This document shows positions 16,247-25,905 of a stretch of DNA of 64,000 bases, one piece after another. Position numbers and translations under genes: made by a program. Numbering within the stretch: position 1 is the first letter of the stretch; each line of letters starts with the position of its first letter. The notes beneath the pieces are model-generated. The model was given only the letters and a program-made list of their open reading frames with translations, ran no database searches and was not told the origin of the DNA. Origin of the DNA: JAJXWB01 sp964634325. Lineage in GTDB: Bacteria > Pseudomonadota > Alphaproteobacteria > Rhizobiales > Beijerinckiaceae. The DNA is taken from the NCBI GenBank assembly GCA_964634325.1, contig CAZWJF010000014.1, positions 1-64,000 of the forward strand, written 5' to 3'.

Positions 16247-18250
16247 CTACGCCGCGGCCGTGGGCGCCCGCCGCGCCTTGCGCGGGGCGGTCGCGCGCTT
16301 GCGGCGCGGCTTGGCCTGAAGCGAAGGCCGCTCCTCGATCTCGGGGTGCCTCGCGAAGAATTCGGCGCGCGCCTGCTTCAGGCATTCCGCGCCGGAGCCG
16401 CCGCGCCAAGGGTAGAGCGCCAGACCGAAGGCCTGATCCGTCGGACCGGCCTGCGGATAGGCGGAGAGCAGCGCGGTGGTCAGACGCCGGCCGATGCTTT
16501 TCAGATCGGCGTCGTCGGCGATCAGGCTGAGGCAGACGGCGATTTCGTCTGGACCGAGAAGAGCGGCGGCGTCGCTCTTGCGGATTTGCCCGGCCAGCGC
16601 GCCGATGACGTCGTTCGTCAGGCGCTGCGCAGCCTCGACGCCATTGGCGAGCGCGAATTCCTCGTAGTTCGCCATCCGGAAATAGGCGACCGCGGAAGTG
16701 CGCTTCCACTCGTGGGACGCAGCCGCGGAGATATCCAGCCGCTGCTCGAGGGCGTGTTCCCCGCGCAGCGCAAGGAACGGGTTTTGCGGCAGATGGCGCG
16801 GCGCCGGAGATCTTTCGGGCGGATTCAGCGAGGGGCTTTGAGCGACCGGGTCGTCCGGGCGACGCCGCCGGGACAAGCCGATCAGTCCGACGATCGTCGC
16901 GAAGGTGACGATCGGCGCTCCGTAAGAAAGAAAGCTCCAGCTGCTTGCGTAGGCCGGGCCTTCCTGCTGCTCCTGGGCCGGAGCCGCCGCCACCTGGAAT
17001 TCCGACGGCCGCAACTGCAGCTCGCCCGGAGCGCTCACGATCGGCGCGCTCACGACCGGCGCGCGCGGCAGACTTGAAGCAAACCGCTTCGTCCAGCCGA
17101 ATGGTTGAAGCGCGCGCGCCTCGACGGGATCGAAGCAGGCGTCCTTTTGCGACAATGCCGCGACGAGCGCCATCATGTGCAAGGTCGCGGGATAATAGGC
17201 GTCGTTCTCGCCGAGCCAATAGAAGTCGCGCGGGAAAGGCTGATTGAAGGCGGCGCAGGAGCGCAGCGCCGCAAGCGACCGGTAGCCGCGCCCGCCTGCG
17301 ATTTCGTCGGATACGCCGGTCTCGACGTTGACGATCGGAAGACCGCGCCCGACCGCCGGCTGGCCCTGCGCCGCGCGCGCGATGCGATCGGCGTTGGCGG
17401 CCTTGGAGAAGGCCAGATACAGCGGAACGCGCATGGCGTCGTAGCCTGCTTTCGGCGGGAACCGGCGCGCCGGCGACGCCTTGCCGCCCGCCAGAGAGGT
17501 CCAGTCGGTCACGACGCCGGGCTGGCGCGCCTGGATGGCGTCAATGATCGCGAGACCTGTCCGCCGGACGGCGTCCCAGTCGCGCTCGGGCGCAAGTTGC
17601 GCCAGACGCGCGAAGGCCGGCATGACCCAGTAGGACAAATTGACCACCGGGCCGTCCGACTGGTCGCCTGCGGCGAAGCCGAAAGCGGCGGGCAGCAGCA
17701 CCGGGCCGACGCCGACCGCATCGACAATCAACTTGCGGGAAATGTCCCGCGCGATCTCGGCGCCGGCCTCGGCGTAATCGACGGACTGCCAGAGGTCCGC
17801 CGCTTCGGCCAGCGCCCAGGCGATCAGGATATCGCCGTCCGTCGCGTTGTTGCGGTCGGACACGGCGCGCTTGACCGGATCCCAGCGCCAGGCGGCCAGG
17901 TGGTCGGCGCGCACCATCAGATTGGCGCGCGTCCACTTCCAGATACTGTCGAAAGCCTCGCGGTCGCCGGCGGCGACCGCGAGCAGCATGCCATAACCCT
18001 GCCCCTCGCTGTGGCTGGCGTCGCGCGACGCCGTGTCGATCACGCGACCGCTCGGCCGCAGGAAGCGGCGCGACCACTCGGCCCACAGGGGCGAGCCTTC
18101 GATCACCTCGCCGATGCGCAAGCCGCCCGCAGGCAACGGCGCATCGAGCGCGAAAGCAGCGCTGGACGCGCCCATGCCGAGAACAACGGCGGCGGCCAGC
18201 GCCGAACTTCGAAACGATGAGCGCGAAAAGCGCGGTAGGACTGAAAGCAT
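16247..18250 (-). CDS. Family-8 endoglucanase fused to a membrane helix and degenerate GGDEF domain
   Basis: A 667-residue fusion. Residues 1-36 are a signal sequence; about 37-385 are a glycoside hydrolase family 8 domain like BcsZ, which trims cellulose during secretion. The likely acid is Glu82 (SEGQGYGM) and the base Asp271 (GYDAMRVPLYL). A transmembrane helix follows at about 440-458 (SYGAPIVTFATIVGLIG) and a diguanylate-cyclase-like domain at about 520-635. Its signature reads LLGPDEIAV instead of GGDEF, so catalysis is unlikely. The tail is Lys/Arg/Ala-rich. Predicted topology: enzyme outside, GGDEF-like domain inside. The ATG at 18250 is chosen over a TTG at 18262. No bcsA or bcsB is nearby. 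Confidence 0.88.
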   Translation of the reverse strand: MLSVLPRFSRSSFRSSALAAAVVLGMGASSAAFALDAPLPAGGLRIGEVIEGSPLWAEWSRRFLRPSGRVIDTASRDASHSEGQGYGMLLAVAAGDREAFDSIWKWTRANLMVRADHLAAWRWDPVKRAVSDRNNATDGDILIAWALAEAADLWQSVDYAEAGAEIARDISRKLIVDAVGVGPVLLPAAFGFAAGDQSDGPVVNLSYWVMPAFARLAQLAPERDWDAVRRTGLAIIDAIQARQPGVVTDWTSLAGGKASPARRFPPKAGYDAMRVPLYLAFSKAANADRIARAAQGQPAVGRGLPIVNVETGVSDEIAGGRGYRSLAALRSCAAFNQPFPRDFYWLGENDAYYPATLHMMALVAALSQKDACFDPVEARALQPFGWTKRFASSLPRAPVVSAPIVSAPGELQLRPSEFQVAAAPAQEQQEGPAYASSWSFLSYGAPIVTFATIVGLIGLSRRRRPDDPVAQSPSLNPPERSPAPRHLPQNPFLALRGEHALEQRLDISAAASHEWKRTSAVAYFRMANYEEFALANGVEAAQRLTNDVIGALAGQIRKSDAAALLGPDEIAVCLSLIADDADLKSIGRRLTTALLSAYPQAGPTDQAFGLALYPWRGGSGAECLKQARAEFFARHPEIEERPSLQAKPRRKRATAPRKARRAPTAAA

Positions 18251-18420
18251 TGCGACCCCCAACTTTGCAATGTCTGTTGGAGGAGAGCGTGACGATTAGT
18301 TATTAAGGCCCAATCGGAGAATATTGACGAATTTAAACGAATATAGCGGTTGTTTTCGACGCCGGAGAATCGCCAGCTCTAGCTGAGCCGGGCGGGCGGA
18401 AATATTCGCCGCCGGAATGT

Positions 18421-19515
18421 CTACACGACCACGGTGAGCCGCTCGGCCGCCCGGGTCACCCCCGTATAAAGCCAGCGTGCGCGGTGTTCGCGGAACGCGT
18501 AGCTCTCGTCGAACAGCACGACGTCGTTCCATTGCGAGCCCTGCGCCTTGTGCACAGTGAGCGCGTAGCCGAAATCGAATTCGTCGGATTCCCGACGCAG
18601 CGAATAGGGAATTTCTTCGTCCGAGCCTGCGAAGAACTGCGGGATGACGCCGACGCGCTGCGCCTTGGCGCCGGGCGCGTCCTCGGGCGCGACGGACAGG
18701 CGCACCTTGCCGCGCCGCACGGTTCCGGCGCGCGCGACCCGGAAAATGCCGCCGTTGAGGAGACCTTTCTGCCGGTTGTTGCGCAAACACACGAGCTTTT
18801 CGCCGGCCTGGGGCAGATCGCCGGAAAAGCCGAACAATTCGCGCAGCCGCCTGTTGTAGGCGCGCCGCGTGCGGTTGAGCCCGACCAGCACCTGATCGGC
18901 GTTCTTGACCTCTTCGGTGTCGACCTCGTCGCGGCCGATCACTTTCGAACGGCCGTAGACGCCGCGCGCCAGCCGCCGCCCCTCGCGAATGTCCATGGAC
19001 AGGCGGATGATCGGATCGTCGGCGGCCTGGCGATGCACCTCGGTCAACATGACGTCCGGCTCGCTTTCGGTGAAATAGCCGCCGCCTTTGACCGGAGGCA
19101 GTTGCGCGGGGTCGCCCAGCACCAGAACCTTTTTGCCGAAAGACAGGAGGTCGCGGCCGAGTTCCTCGTCGACCATCGAGCATTCGTCGATCACGATGAG
19201 GCTGGCGGCGGCGGCCGGCGCGTCCTCGTTCAGCACGAAGGACGGCTCTTCCGCGTCGACCTCCTTGGGCCGGTAGATCATCGAATGGATCGTGCGCGCG
19301 TCGTGGCAGCCCTTTGACCGCATGACCAGGGCCGCCTTGCCGGTGAAGGCGCCGAACGCGGTTTCGCCCTCGACGTGCTCGGCCAGATGCCGGGCGAGCG
19401 TCGTTTTGCCGGTTCCGGCGTAGCCGAACAGCCGAAAAACCTGCGGCGCATCGCGCGCGGCGAGCCAGGCGGCGACGGCGGTCAGCGCAGAATCCTGTTC
19501 CGGCGTCCAGTTCAT
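18421..19515 (-). CDS. RecD/Dda-like ATP-dependent DNA helicase
   Basis: Superfamily 1 helicase of 364 residues, smaller than RecD and nearer in size to phage Dda-type or stand-alone RecD2-like proteins. Motifs: GYAGTGKTT (31-39, Walker A), FTGKAA, VIDECSMVDEEL (Walker B), LVLGDPAQLPPV (motif III), and a UvrD-like C-terminal segment ALTVHKAQGSQW with YTGVTRAAERL. No recB or recC is seen nearby. A role in DNA repair is inferred from the family. The 170 bases between this gene and the glucanase gene are AT-rich and show no recognised element. Confidence 0.88.
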   Translation of the reverse strand: MNWTPEQDSALTAVAAWLAARDAPQVFRLFGYAGTGKTTLARHLAEHVEGETAFGAFTGKAALVMRSKGCHDARTIHSMIYRPKEVDAEEPSFVLNEDAPAAAASLIVIDECSMVDEELGRDLLSFGKKVLVLGDPAQLPPVKGGGYFTESEPDVMLTEVHRQAADDPIIRLSMDIREGRRLARGVYGRSKVIGRDEVDTEEVKNADQVLVGLNRTRRAYNRRLRELFGFSGDLPQAGEKLVCLRNNRQKGLLNGGIFRVARAGTVRRGKVRLSVAPEDAPGAKAQRVGVIPQFFAGSDEEIPYSLRRESDEFDFGYALTVHKAQGSQWNDVVLFDESYAFREHRARWLYTGVTRAAERLTVVV

Positions 19516-19599
19516 GCCGCCCCTCTAGCATCGCAAGGCTGAGTCGGGCGAGGCGGCCCGCCTTGCAATTTGGCCTCGCCCGTTTATCAGTGCCCTGCC

Positions 19600-20184
19600 A
19601 TGCGCAACCAGAGACAGGAAAACGCCGCGCCCGCCGTCGCGCGGAAGGCGGCCGCCAGCCCGCGCCGGAGCCCTGCGCGCGCGCGTCCGGCCGAACCTGC
19701 GACCGAGCCGGCGGACGAAGGCGCGCCCGCGGCCGACGCATCTCTCGGCCATCTGGACAATGTGCTCGGTTACGTCCTGCGCCGCGCGCAGGTGGCCGTA
19801 TTCAACGATTTCCGGCGCACCTTCGCCGGATACGACCTGCGCCCGACGCAATATGCGGTCCTGTCGATACTCGCGGAAAAACCGGGCATGCGGCAGGGCG
19901 ACGTCAGCGCCGCGCTCGGCATCAAGCGGACCAATTTCGTCGCGGTGCTGGACGAACTGGAGCGACGCGGCCTCGCGCGCCGCAAGGCCGTGGCCGCGGA
20001 CCGGCGCTCGCGCGCGCTGTTTCTGACGCCCGAGGGCGAGCGCCTGGCGGCGGAGGTCCGCAAACTGCAGGACGAGCATGAGGTGCGGCTCGCCGCCCTG
20101 CTGCCGGCCGGCGAGCGCGACCGCCTGATCGAGACGCTGCGGCTCCTGACCCGAGGCATCGGCGCGAGCGCCGACGACGACTGA
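19600..20184 (+). CDS. MarR-family transcriptional regulator
   Basis: A 194-residue MarR regulator. After an Ala/Arg/Pro-rich, probably disordered N-terminal stretch of about 45 residues, a typical winged helix-turn-helix follows: DLRPTQYAVLSILAEKPGMR, GDVSAALGIKRTNFVAVLDELERRGL and the wing RKAVAADRRSRALFLT. The ATG at 19600 is preferred to an upstream TTG at 19570. It is divergent from the helicase gene. MarR proteins often respond to aromatic acids or their CoA thioesters; whether this one acts on the distant feruloyl-CoA synthase palindrome is untested. Confidence 0.88.
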   Translation: MRNQRQENAAPAVARKAAASPRRSPARARPAEPATEPADEGAPAADASLGHLDNVLGYVLRRAQVAVFNDFRRTFAGYDLRPTQYAVLSILAEKPGMRQGDVSAALGIKRTNFVAVLDELERRGLARRKAVAADRRSRALFLTPEGERLAAEVRKLQDEHEVRLAALLPAGERDRLIETLRLLTRGIGASADDD

Positions 20185-20222
20185 GCGGTTAGCCGCTCGC
20201 CCAAGACGAGGATTTCGGCCGC

Positions 20223-21269
20223 ATGCGGCTCTCCATCGCCATACCGATCTACAATTTCGCCGAGTTCATCGTCGAAACGCTCGATTCCATCGTCGCGCAG
20301 GACGGCGCCGAGGAGGTCGAGATCGTCGTCGTCGACGGCGCCTCGACCGACGCCACGCCGCAGGTCATGGCGGACTATCAGACGCGCCACGCGCAAGTCC
20401 GCTACGTGCGCCTGCCCGCCAAGGGCGGCATCGACCGCGACATGGCGACCGCCTTCGCGGCGACGACCGGCGACTATTGCTGGCTGTTCTCCGGCGACGA
20501 CATCATGCGGCCCGGCGCATTGCGCCGCGCGCTGCAGGAGATCGACAGCGGCTGCGACGTCTACCTCTCGCAGCACATGGAATATCTGAGCAACGGTCGC
20601 GGCTGGACGGCGTGGCCCGTCCTGACCTGCGGCGCGCAGACGTTCGAACTCTCCGCCCCCGCGGAGCGCGCGCGCTATTTCGCGAGCGCCGCGAATACGG
20701 AAGCGTTTTTCAGCTTCATGGGCGGCATGATCAACAAGCGCGCGAGCTGGGATCGCGTCCCGTTCAACGAGGCGTTCGACCGCTCGTGCTGGGCGCACGC
20801 CGCGCGCCTGTTCGAGTTGATGCCCAAGGGCCTGAAGCTGCGCTTCGTCCCGGAGTGCTGGCAGGATCGCCGGCCGGACAACGACAGCTTCATGGGCGGC
20901 GGTCTGGTCAAGCGACTCGCCCTGTCCGTCGACGGCTACAACCGGATCGCCGATACGTTCTTCGGCCATGACAGCGTGGAAGCCTTCCACGTGCGCCGGG
21001 TGGTGCGCGACGAGATCGGCATCGGATCGCTGATCATGGGCAAGTACGTGTGCAAGCTCGACCCGGAGCTCGAAAGCCGCGAGACGCTCGACCGTCTGGC
21101 GGCCACGATGTACGGCGACTTCTCATGGAAGAACCTGCACGCGCGCTTCCTCTACGCCACGACGCCAGGTGAAAAGATCAAGCGTTGGGACCCGGAATGG
21201 GCGGCCAAGGAAGAGAAGAAGGCGCTGATGCGGCGCGAGCGGCGGCGCGCCGCCGCGCAAGCAGGGTAG
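20223..21269 (+). CDS. Family 2 glycosyltransferase
   Basis: A 348-residue GT-A fold glycosyltransferase that transfers a sugar from a nucleotide-sugar donor, probably to a surface glycan. Signals: SIAIPIYNFAEFIVETLDSI at the N-terminus, VVVDGASTDATPQV, and the metal-binding FSGDDIMRPG. No membrane helix is seen, so it should act on the cytoplasmic side. It begins a group of glycan-modifying genes (two FkbM methyltransferases, a C-methyltransferase and an acyltransferase). Confidence 0.87.
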   Translation: MRLSIAIPIYNFAEFIVETLDSIVAQDGAEEVEIVVVDGASTDATPQVMADYQTRHAQVRYVRLPAKGGIDRDMATAFAATTGDYCWLFSGDDIMRPGALRRALQEIDSGCDVYLSQHMEYLSNGRGWTAWPVLTCGAQTFELSAPAERARYFASAANTEAFFSFMGGMINKRASWDRVPFNEAFDRSCWAHAARLFELMPKGLKLRFVPECWQDRRPDNDSFMGGGLVKRLALSVDGYNRIADTFFGHDSVEAFHVRRVVRDEIGIGSLIMGKYVCKLDPELESRETLDRLAATMYGDFSWKNLHARFLYATTPGEKIKRWDPEWAAKEEKKALMRRERRRAAAQAG

Positions 21270-21275
21270 ACGCGG

Positions 21276-22049
21276 TCAGCTTCCGGTGAACGCCGAACGC
21301 AGCCAGCCGCCAACGGTCTTGCGGGCCTCGGCCCTGCGCTGTTCGTGCATCATGACGCCATATTGCATCATGCGATCGACCATGAACTCGTCGAAGATGT
21401 TCGGCGGCGTCTCGAAATGCTTCTGCAGGTCGGCGTGCTCGGCGGCGACGTAGAAGCGGTTGAGGCCGTCGAAATACACGAAGCGATAGTCGGCCGAAAC
21501 GATGTGCGGATCCCAGGTCTCGTGCGACAGCTCGCGACTGAGCGGCCGCGTCGCCTCGACGAGAATGATCCACGGCCGGAAACGCCGCAGATCGAAAGCG
21601 TTGATCACGTCGGCTTCGGATCCCTCGCAATCGATCTTGAGGAAATGCACGGTCGGCGGCGCGAATTCGGCGAAAATGCTGTCGAGCGTGCGCAGTTCGA
21701 CCTCGGTCTGCTCCTGTTTGAAGTCGAGCGAGGCGTGGCCGGCCGCGATCGAGCGATCGAACGTGGACATGCCGGTGCCGTGAATGAGGGTCATCGTCGC
21801 GCGACCTGCCTGCGCTCCGACCGCGACGCCGAGATTGACGTCGTTCGGGCGCCGCGCGCGCAAGCGGGCGAGATAGTGCGGATTGGGCTCGACGTTCACG
21901 CCGCGCCAGCCGCGATCGTAGAAGTGACGCGTGACCGAATCGAGATCCGGGTCCCACGCGCCGACATCGACGTAGAAACCGTCCTTCACATCTGCGAAGG
22001 CGCGCTCCAGCATGACGTCTTCGAAGTTCTGTGCGTAGGACACCATCAT
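21276..22049 (-). CDS. FkbM-family SAM-dependent methyltransferase
   Basis: A 257-residue FkbM-type methyltransferase, a family that O-methylates sugars of polysaccharides and antibiotics. Evidence: SYAQNFEDVMLERAF (N-terminal family motif), YVDVGAWDPDLDSVTRHF (SAM loop), VNVEPNPHYLARL and HFLKIDCEGSEADVI. The start at 22049 has CCGGAG eight bases before it; the longer frame would overlap the upstream gene and lacks a ribosome site. It converges on the GT2 gene (6-base gap) and follows the C-methyltransferase gene on the same strand. Confidence 0.86.
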   Translation of the reverse strand: MMVSYAQNFEDVMLERAFADVKDGFYVDVGAWDPDLDSVTRHFYDRGWRGVNVEPNPHYLARLRARRPNDVNLGVAVGAQAGRATMTLIHGTGMSTFDRSIAAGHASLDFKQEQTEVELRTLDSIFAEFAPPTVHFLKIDCEGSEADVINAFDLRRFRPWIILVEATRPLSRELSHETWDPHIVSADYRFVYFDGLNRFYVAAEHADLQKHFETPPNIFDEFMVDRMMQYGVMMHEQRRAEARKTVGGWLRSAFTGS

Positions 22050-22095
22050 GTCGATGTCTCCGGATCGTGCATCGGCGCAGCCGCGATAGCGCGCG

Positions 22096-23325
22096 TCAAA
22101 CGATCTCAATCTCGGGGAAGGGGAAGATCATCTTGCCGCCGTCCGCCAGGAACTTCTGCTCGCGCTGGAGAATGCCGTCCTTGAAGTGCCACGGCAGCAC
22201 CAGATAGTAGTCCGGCTTCATCTTCAGCGCGTCGGCTTCCGAGACGATCGGGATGTGCGAGCCCGGCGTGACATGTCCGAACTTGTCCGGATTGACCTCG
22301 GCGATCGCCTCCACGAGATCGGGCCCGATGCCGCAGAACTGCAACACGACGTTGCCCTTGGTCGAGGCGCCGTAGCCCAGAATGCGCTTGCCGTCGTCGC
22401 GCAGAGCCGTGAGCAGGCGACGCAGGTCCTCGCGATGGCGGAACACGCGCTCCTCGAATTCGCGATAGGGGCGCGGCGTGGCCAGCCCCATGCGCTCTTC
22501 CTGCGAAAGCAGCCAGTCGATCACGGGGCGATTGGCCTTGAGGGGCGACGTCTTGTGGCCGGCCGTGACGGCGAACGAGCCGCCGTTGACCGCGTTCATC
22601 TGCACGTCGAGCACCTTCATGTCGGCGGCGGCGAGGATCTTCTCGACGACGGCGAGCGAGTAATATTCGACGTGCTCATGGCAGATCGTGTCGTAGGACG
22701 TCAGCCGCAGCATCGAGGGCATGTAGCTCTGCTCGAAGTGCCAGACGCCGTCGGGCGCCAGGCAATGGGCGATGTCGCGCGCGAAGGCGATCGGATCCTC
22801 GAGATCGTAGAACATGGCGATCGAGGTGATGATTTTCGCGCGCTCTTTCGAGACGGAATCGAAATTCTTCGCCGTGAAGAAGTCCGGCACGAGCTTGATG
22901 TCGTCGGGATAATACTGACGGAACTTGGCGCCGGTCGGGTCGATGCCGATGCGCTTGAGGGACGGCGTCTGGTACGCCTTGAGCGAGGTCGCGTCGTTCG
23001 ACCCGATGTCGAGCACCGTGTCGCCGGCCTTCAGCTCGGCGAATTGCTCGAGCTTGCCGATTTTCTGCGTGAGATGGCGAACCATCGAGGCGTTGAGGCC
23101 CGAGCGATAGCCGTAGTTCTCGCCATACATCTCGCTCGCCTCGTAGACGTGGGCGAGTTGCAGCAGACCGGAATCGGGGCACCAGACGAGTTCAAGAGGA
23201 CCAACGGTCACCGGAACGGACGTGGAAGCCGGGAAAACTCCGGTCAACGCCTGGTCGCCGAGCGAGAGGACCGACAACAGGTTGGTGGAGCCGCTGATCC
23301 GGCACTTTTCGATGCGTCTTGTCAT
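22096..23325 (-). CDS. Sugar C-methyltransferase-like SAM enzyme
   Basis: A 409-residue protein with the three-part plan of NDP-hexose C-methyltransferases (TylC3/NovU type): an N-terminal zinc-binding-like part (CRISGSTNLLSVLSLG and LVWCPDSGLLQL), a central SAM domain (AGDTVLDIGSNDATSLKAY) with HFEQSYMP and ICHEHVEYYS, and a C-terminal Rossmann-like part (GKRILGYGASTKGNV). It probably methylates a nucleotide sugar for surface glycan. The exact sugar is unknown. The gene is followed 46 bases later by an FkbM gene. Confidence 0.86.
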   Translation of the reverse strand: MTRRIEKCRISGSTNLLSVLSLGDQALTGVFPASTSVPVTVGPLELVWCPDSGLLQLAHVYEASEMYGENYGYRSGLNASMVRHLTQKIGKLEQFAELKAGDTVLDIGSNDATSLKAYQTPSLKRIGIDPTGAKFRQYYPDDIKLVPDFFTAKNFDSVSKERAKIITSIAMFYDLEDPIAFARDIAHCLAPDGVWHFEQSYMPSMLRLTSYDTICHEHVEYYSLAVVEKILAAADMKVLDVQMNAVNGGSFAVTAGHKTSPLKANRPVIDWLLSQEERMGLATPRPYREFEERVFRHREDLRRLLTALRDDGKRILGYGASTKGNVVLQFCGIGPDLVEAIAEVNPDKFGHVTPGSHIPIVSEADALKMKPDYYLVLPWHFKDGILQREQKFLADGGKMIFPFPEIEIV

Positions 23326-23726
23326 GAGAACTCGGTTCTGCCGTCCGCCAAACGACGGCGAGGCCTTTTAATGGCCGCGTCGCATCCCTGTCAAATCACG
23401 GGCATGCCTTCGCGAGTCGTTGAATTTCCAAGCGATTCCGAGAGCGATTCGACCGCTTCGTTCGGCCGCCGCAGCTCCTTCAGCCCAAGCGCGCGGAATT
23501 CCCGGCGCGCGAAGGCGCCGGCCCGAGCGATCCGCAGGAACCGGCGTATGGGTCCATCGGGTCAGAGAGCGCGTACGCGCGGGGCCGGACGGCGCAGGGG
23601 CGTCCGCGACTGGCGCGCGCCGGCTCAAAAGCGGACCGCGCCTCCGGTTTGTCTCTCACGGCAGTGGTGATAAGGAGCGTCTGCGCTGGCCATGCTCTGG
23701 CTCGGGCCCATGCTGGATGAGACGGA
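23326..23726. other. 401-base intergenic region, no gene supported
   Basis: This lies between two divergently transcribed methyltransferase genes and should hold both promoters. Open frames exist on both strands, but their translations are Arg/Ser/Pro-rich without recognisable motifs. I see no tRNA, convincing terminator or repeat here. Confidence 0.5.
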
Positions 23727-24623
23727 ATGAATCTCGAATTTCTGCAAAACTGGTTCGAGCAGCTGAGCGGCGGCCCGGTCACAGCGAAACTCGCCCTCAA
23801 CCGAGTTCCGGGGATTCGCCTGACCTCCGCCGCAGCCGCCGACATCTCGCTGCTCGTGCACCCGGGCGCCGAGGACCACGTGTCGCGAGGAATCCGCAAG
23901 TTCGGCTATTGGGAAGGTCACGAGACGCGTCTGCTCGTCGGCAACGTCAATCCGGGCGACGTCATTCTCGATGTCGGCGCCAACATCGGCTACCATACCG
24001 TTCTGTTCGGGGCGCTCGCCGGTCCGAAGGGCCGTGTGATCGCGTTCGAGCCTGCGGCGGATAATTACTGCCTCCTCAACCGCAACATCGCCCGCAATGG
24101 ACTCGAGAACGTCGAGACGATGGCGGCCGCTGTTTGCGACAAGGCCGGCGTGCTCGGATTGCGGCGCCATGACGAGTCATCCGGCGCGCATACGCTGGCC
24201 GATGTCGAACAAGCGGGTTTCTCGAAGACGCTGCTGGTTCCCACGCTGCGCCTCGACGATCTGCCGATCGATCGCGTCGATTTCATCAAGATCGACATTC
24301 AGGGTGCCGAACTGCTCGCGCTCGACGGCGCCAGCGGGCTGATCGAAAAGAACCGCAGCCGACTGCGGATGCTCCTGGAATACAACGTGGCGATCTACGT
24401 CAAGGCCGGCGCGCGCGACCAGGCGATCGCGCATCTCGAGCGGCTTCGCTCGGCCTTCTCGATCCAGTTCTGCGATCCGACGATCGGCGACTTCTATCCG
24501 CTCGACATGAGTTCGGAAGAATTCATCGACATGGCGGCCGGCGGCCAGCGGAAACTGCCCGATGGCCGCGACTGGACCAGCGCGGTCGGCTATTCCGATC
24601 TCTGGCTCACGCCGCGGGCCTGA
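23727..24623 (+). CDS. FkbM-family SAM-dependent methyltransferase
   Basis: Second FkbM-type methyltransferase in this glycan group, 298 residues. The SAM loop is DVILDVGANIGYHTVLFGAL with AFEPAADNY after it, and the conserved VDFIKIDIQGAELLALDGA is present. It is divergent from the sugar C-methyltransferase and convergent with the acyltransferase. The GATGAGACGGA stretch before the ATG at 23727 gives only a modest ribosome site. Confidence 0.87.
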   Translation: MNLEFLQNWFEQLSGGPVTAKLALNRVPGIRLTSAAAADISLLVHPGAEDHVSRGIRKFGYWEGHETRLLVGNVNPGDVILDVGANIGYHTVLFGALAGPKGRVIAFEPAADNYCLLNRNIARNGLENVETMAAAVCDKAGVLGLRRHDESSGAHTLADVEQAGFSKTLLVPTLRLDDLPIDRVDFIKIDIQGAELLALDGASGLIEKNRSRLRMLLEYNVAIYVKAGARDQAIAHLERLRSAFSIQFCDPTIGDFYPLDMSSEEFIDMAAGGQRKLPDGRDWTSAVGYSDLWLTPRA

Positions 24624-24649
24624 TCCGGCTACGCCGAAAAGGCTGCGGC

Positions 24650-25813
24650 TCAACTTCTGACGGCGGCGAACCGGTCGAGCCGCGACCGCAGACGGGCGCG
24701 CGCCGCAGCGGTATGCGCCTCGGTCACGCGCGACAGCAGATAGCTCGCGGCGACGACCGACAGCGCGAGCGCCACGAAGATCGCATAATAGGCCGGCGAG
24801 GCGGTCGCCTTCGACCAGCTCGCGCCGAACAGCGCCGCGCAGCACGCCCATAGAAAGACGATGATCGGCATGTGGCAGGCGTAGAGCGTAAAGCTGAACG
24901 CCGACATGCGGGCATGGATCGCTGAACGCGCGAAGGCGAAGCCAGGCGTCTCGTCGAAGCGCAACGCCAGCAGCACATTGGCGAACAGAAGCGCCTCGAC
25001 GGCGTCGACGGCGAATCTCGCAGGCGAGTTCAACAGAACCGTCTCGCTCACGAACTGCCGCACGGCGACGGAAACGATCAGAAAGGCCGCGAGCGCCAGC
25101 GCGCGCGAGCGCAGGACAGGCGCAGGCGCAATCCGCACCAGCGCGCCGAGCAGCCAGATGGCGAGGCCGAAGAAGAAGTAGCCGCCGCTCGCGCTCAGCG
25201 CGAGCGCAATCGCCAGCCCAAGCGCGCCGCCCGCCATCCGCAGATTGCGCGGATAGGCCGAGATCGCCGACGCGAACGGCAGAACCATCAAGGCGAAGGC
25301 GATGTAGTACCAATATTCGAGACCGAGCGACCACATCGGCATGTTGGAGCCGAAAGGCGCGAAATAAGTGCCCTGCAGGTTGAGCAGATTGGTCAGCACC
25401 AGCCAGGGTTTGAAGGTCTCGACGTAGAGGTCGGAGGCGTAGGCGCCGGTATGGGCCAGAAAGCGCGCGCCGATGAGATCGAGGGCGCCGCAAAGAAGCA
25501 GCACGGGCGCGAGAACGATGTAGATGCGGACTGTGCGGTCGATCATGTAGTCGCGCAGCCAGCGCCGCGGCGTGCGCACACGCTCGAGAACCGCGCCGCC
25601 GACCAGAAATCCCGACAACACGAAGAACACGACCACCGCCTCGTGCGCGAAGGCGTAGGACGGCCAGAACAACCAGGCGGCGACAGGGCTGTAAGCCGGC
25701 GCGCCGGTCTGCGCGCCGAACACGTAGAGCAACCCGCCGACATGGGAGACCGCTACCGTCAGCGCCGCGATCCAGCGCGCCGCGTCAATGAAGCGGGACA
25801 GTGCGATCGACAT
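24650..25813 (-). CDS. Membrane acyltransferase (acyltransferase family 3)
   Basis: An integral membrane protein of 387 residues with about ten hydrophobic helices. The N-terminal RFIDAARWIAALTVAVSHVG and FFVLSGFLVGG are hallmarks of acyltransferase family 3 (OafA/NodX-like), which O-acetylate surface sugars in the inner membrane. The catalytic His is expected in AVSHVG. Its position among glycosyl- and methyltransferase genes supports glycan decoration. Confidence 0.86.
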   Translation of the reverse strand: MSIALSRFIDAARWIAALTVAVSHVGGLLYVFGAQTGAPAYSPVAAWLFWPSYAFAHEAVVVFFVLSGFLVGGAVLERVRTPRRWLRDYMIDRTVRIYIVLAPVLLLCGALDLIGARFLAHTGAYASDLYVETFKPWLVLTNLLNLQGTYFAPFGSNMPMWSLGLEYWYYIAFALMVLPFASAISAYPRNLRMAGGALGLAIALALSASGGYFFFGLAIWLLGALVRIAPAPVLRSRALALAAFLIVSVAVRQFVSETVLLNSPARFAVDAVEALLFANVLLALRFDETPGFAFARSAIHARMSAFSFTLYACHMPIIVFLWACCAALFGASWSKATASPAYYAIFVALALSVVAASYLLSRVTEAHTAAARARLRSRLDRFAAVRS

Positions 25814-25905
25814 CGAATGGTCCCGGTCCCACGGCCTGAACGGCGCCTGCGGAACGTCCGCGGTACATGCGGACGAACCGAAGGCATGTCAATAGCGAGG
25901 GACGT

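Noticed and set aside
23404..23670. Short plus-strand frame (MPSRVVEFPSDSESD start) in the gap between the two methyltransferase genes
   Set aside because: Low-complexity Arg/Ser/Ala-rich translation, no ribosome site and no motif.
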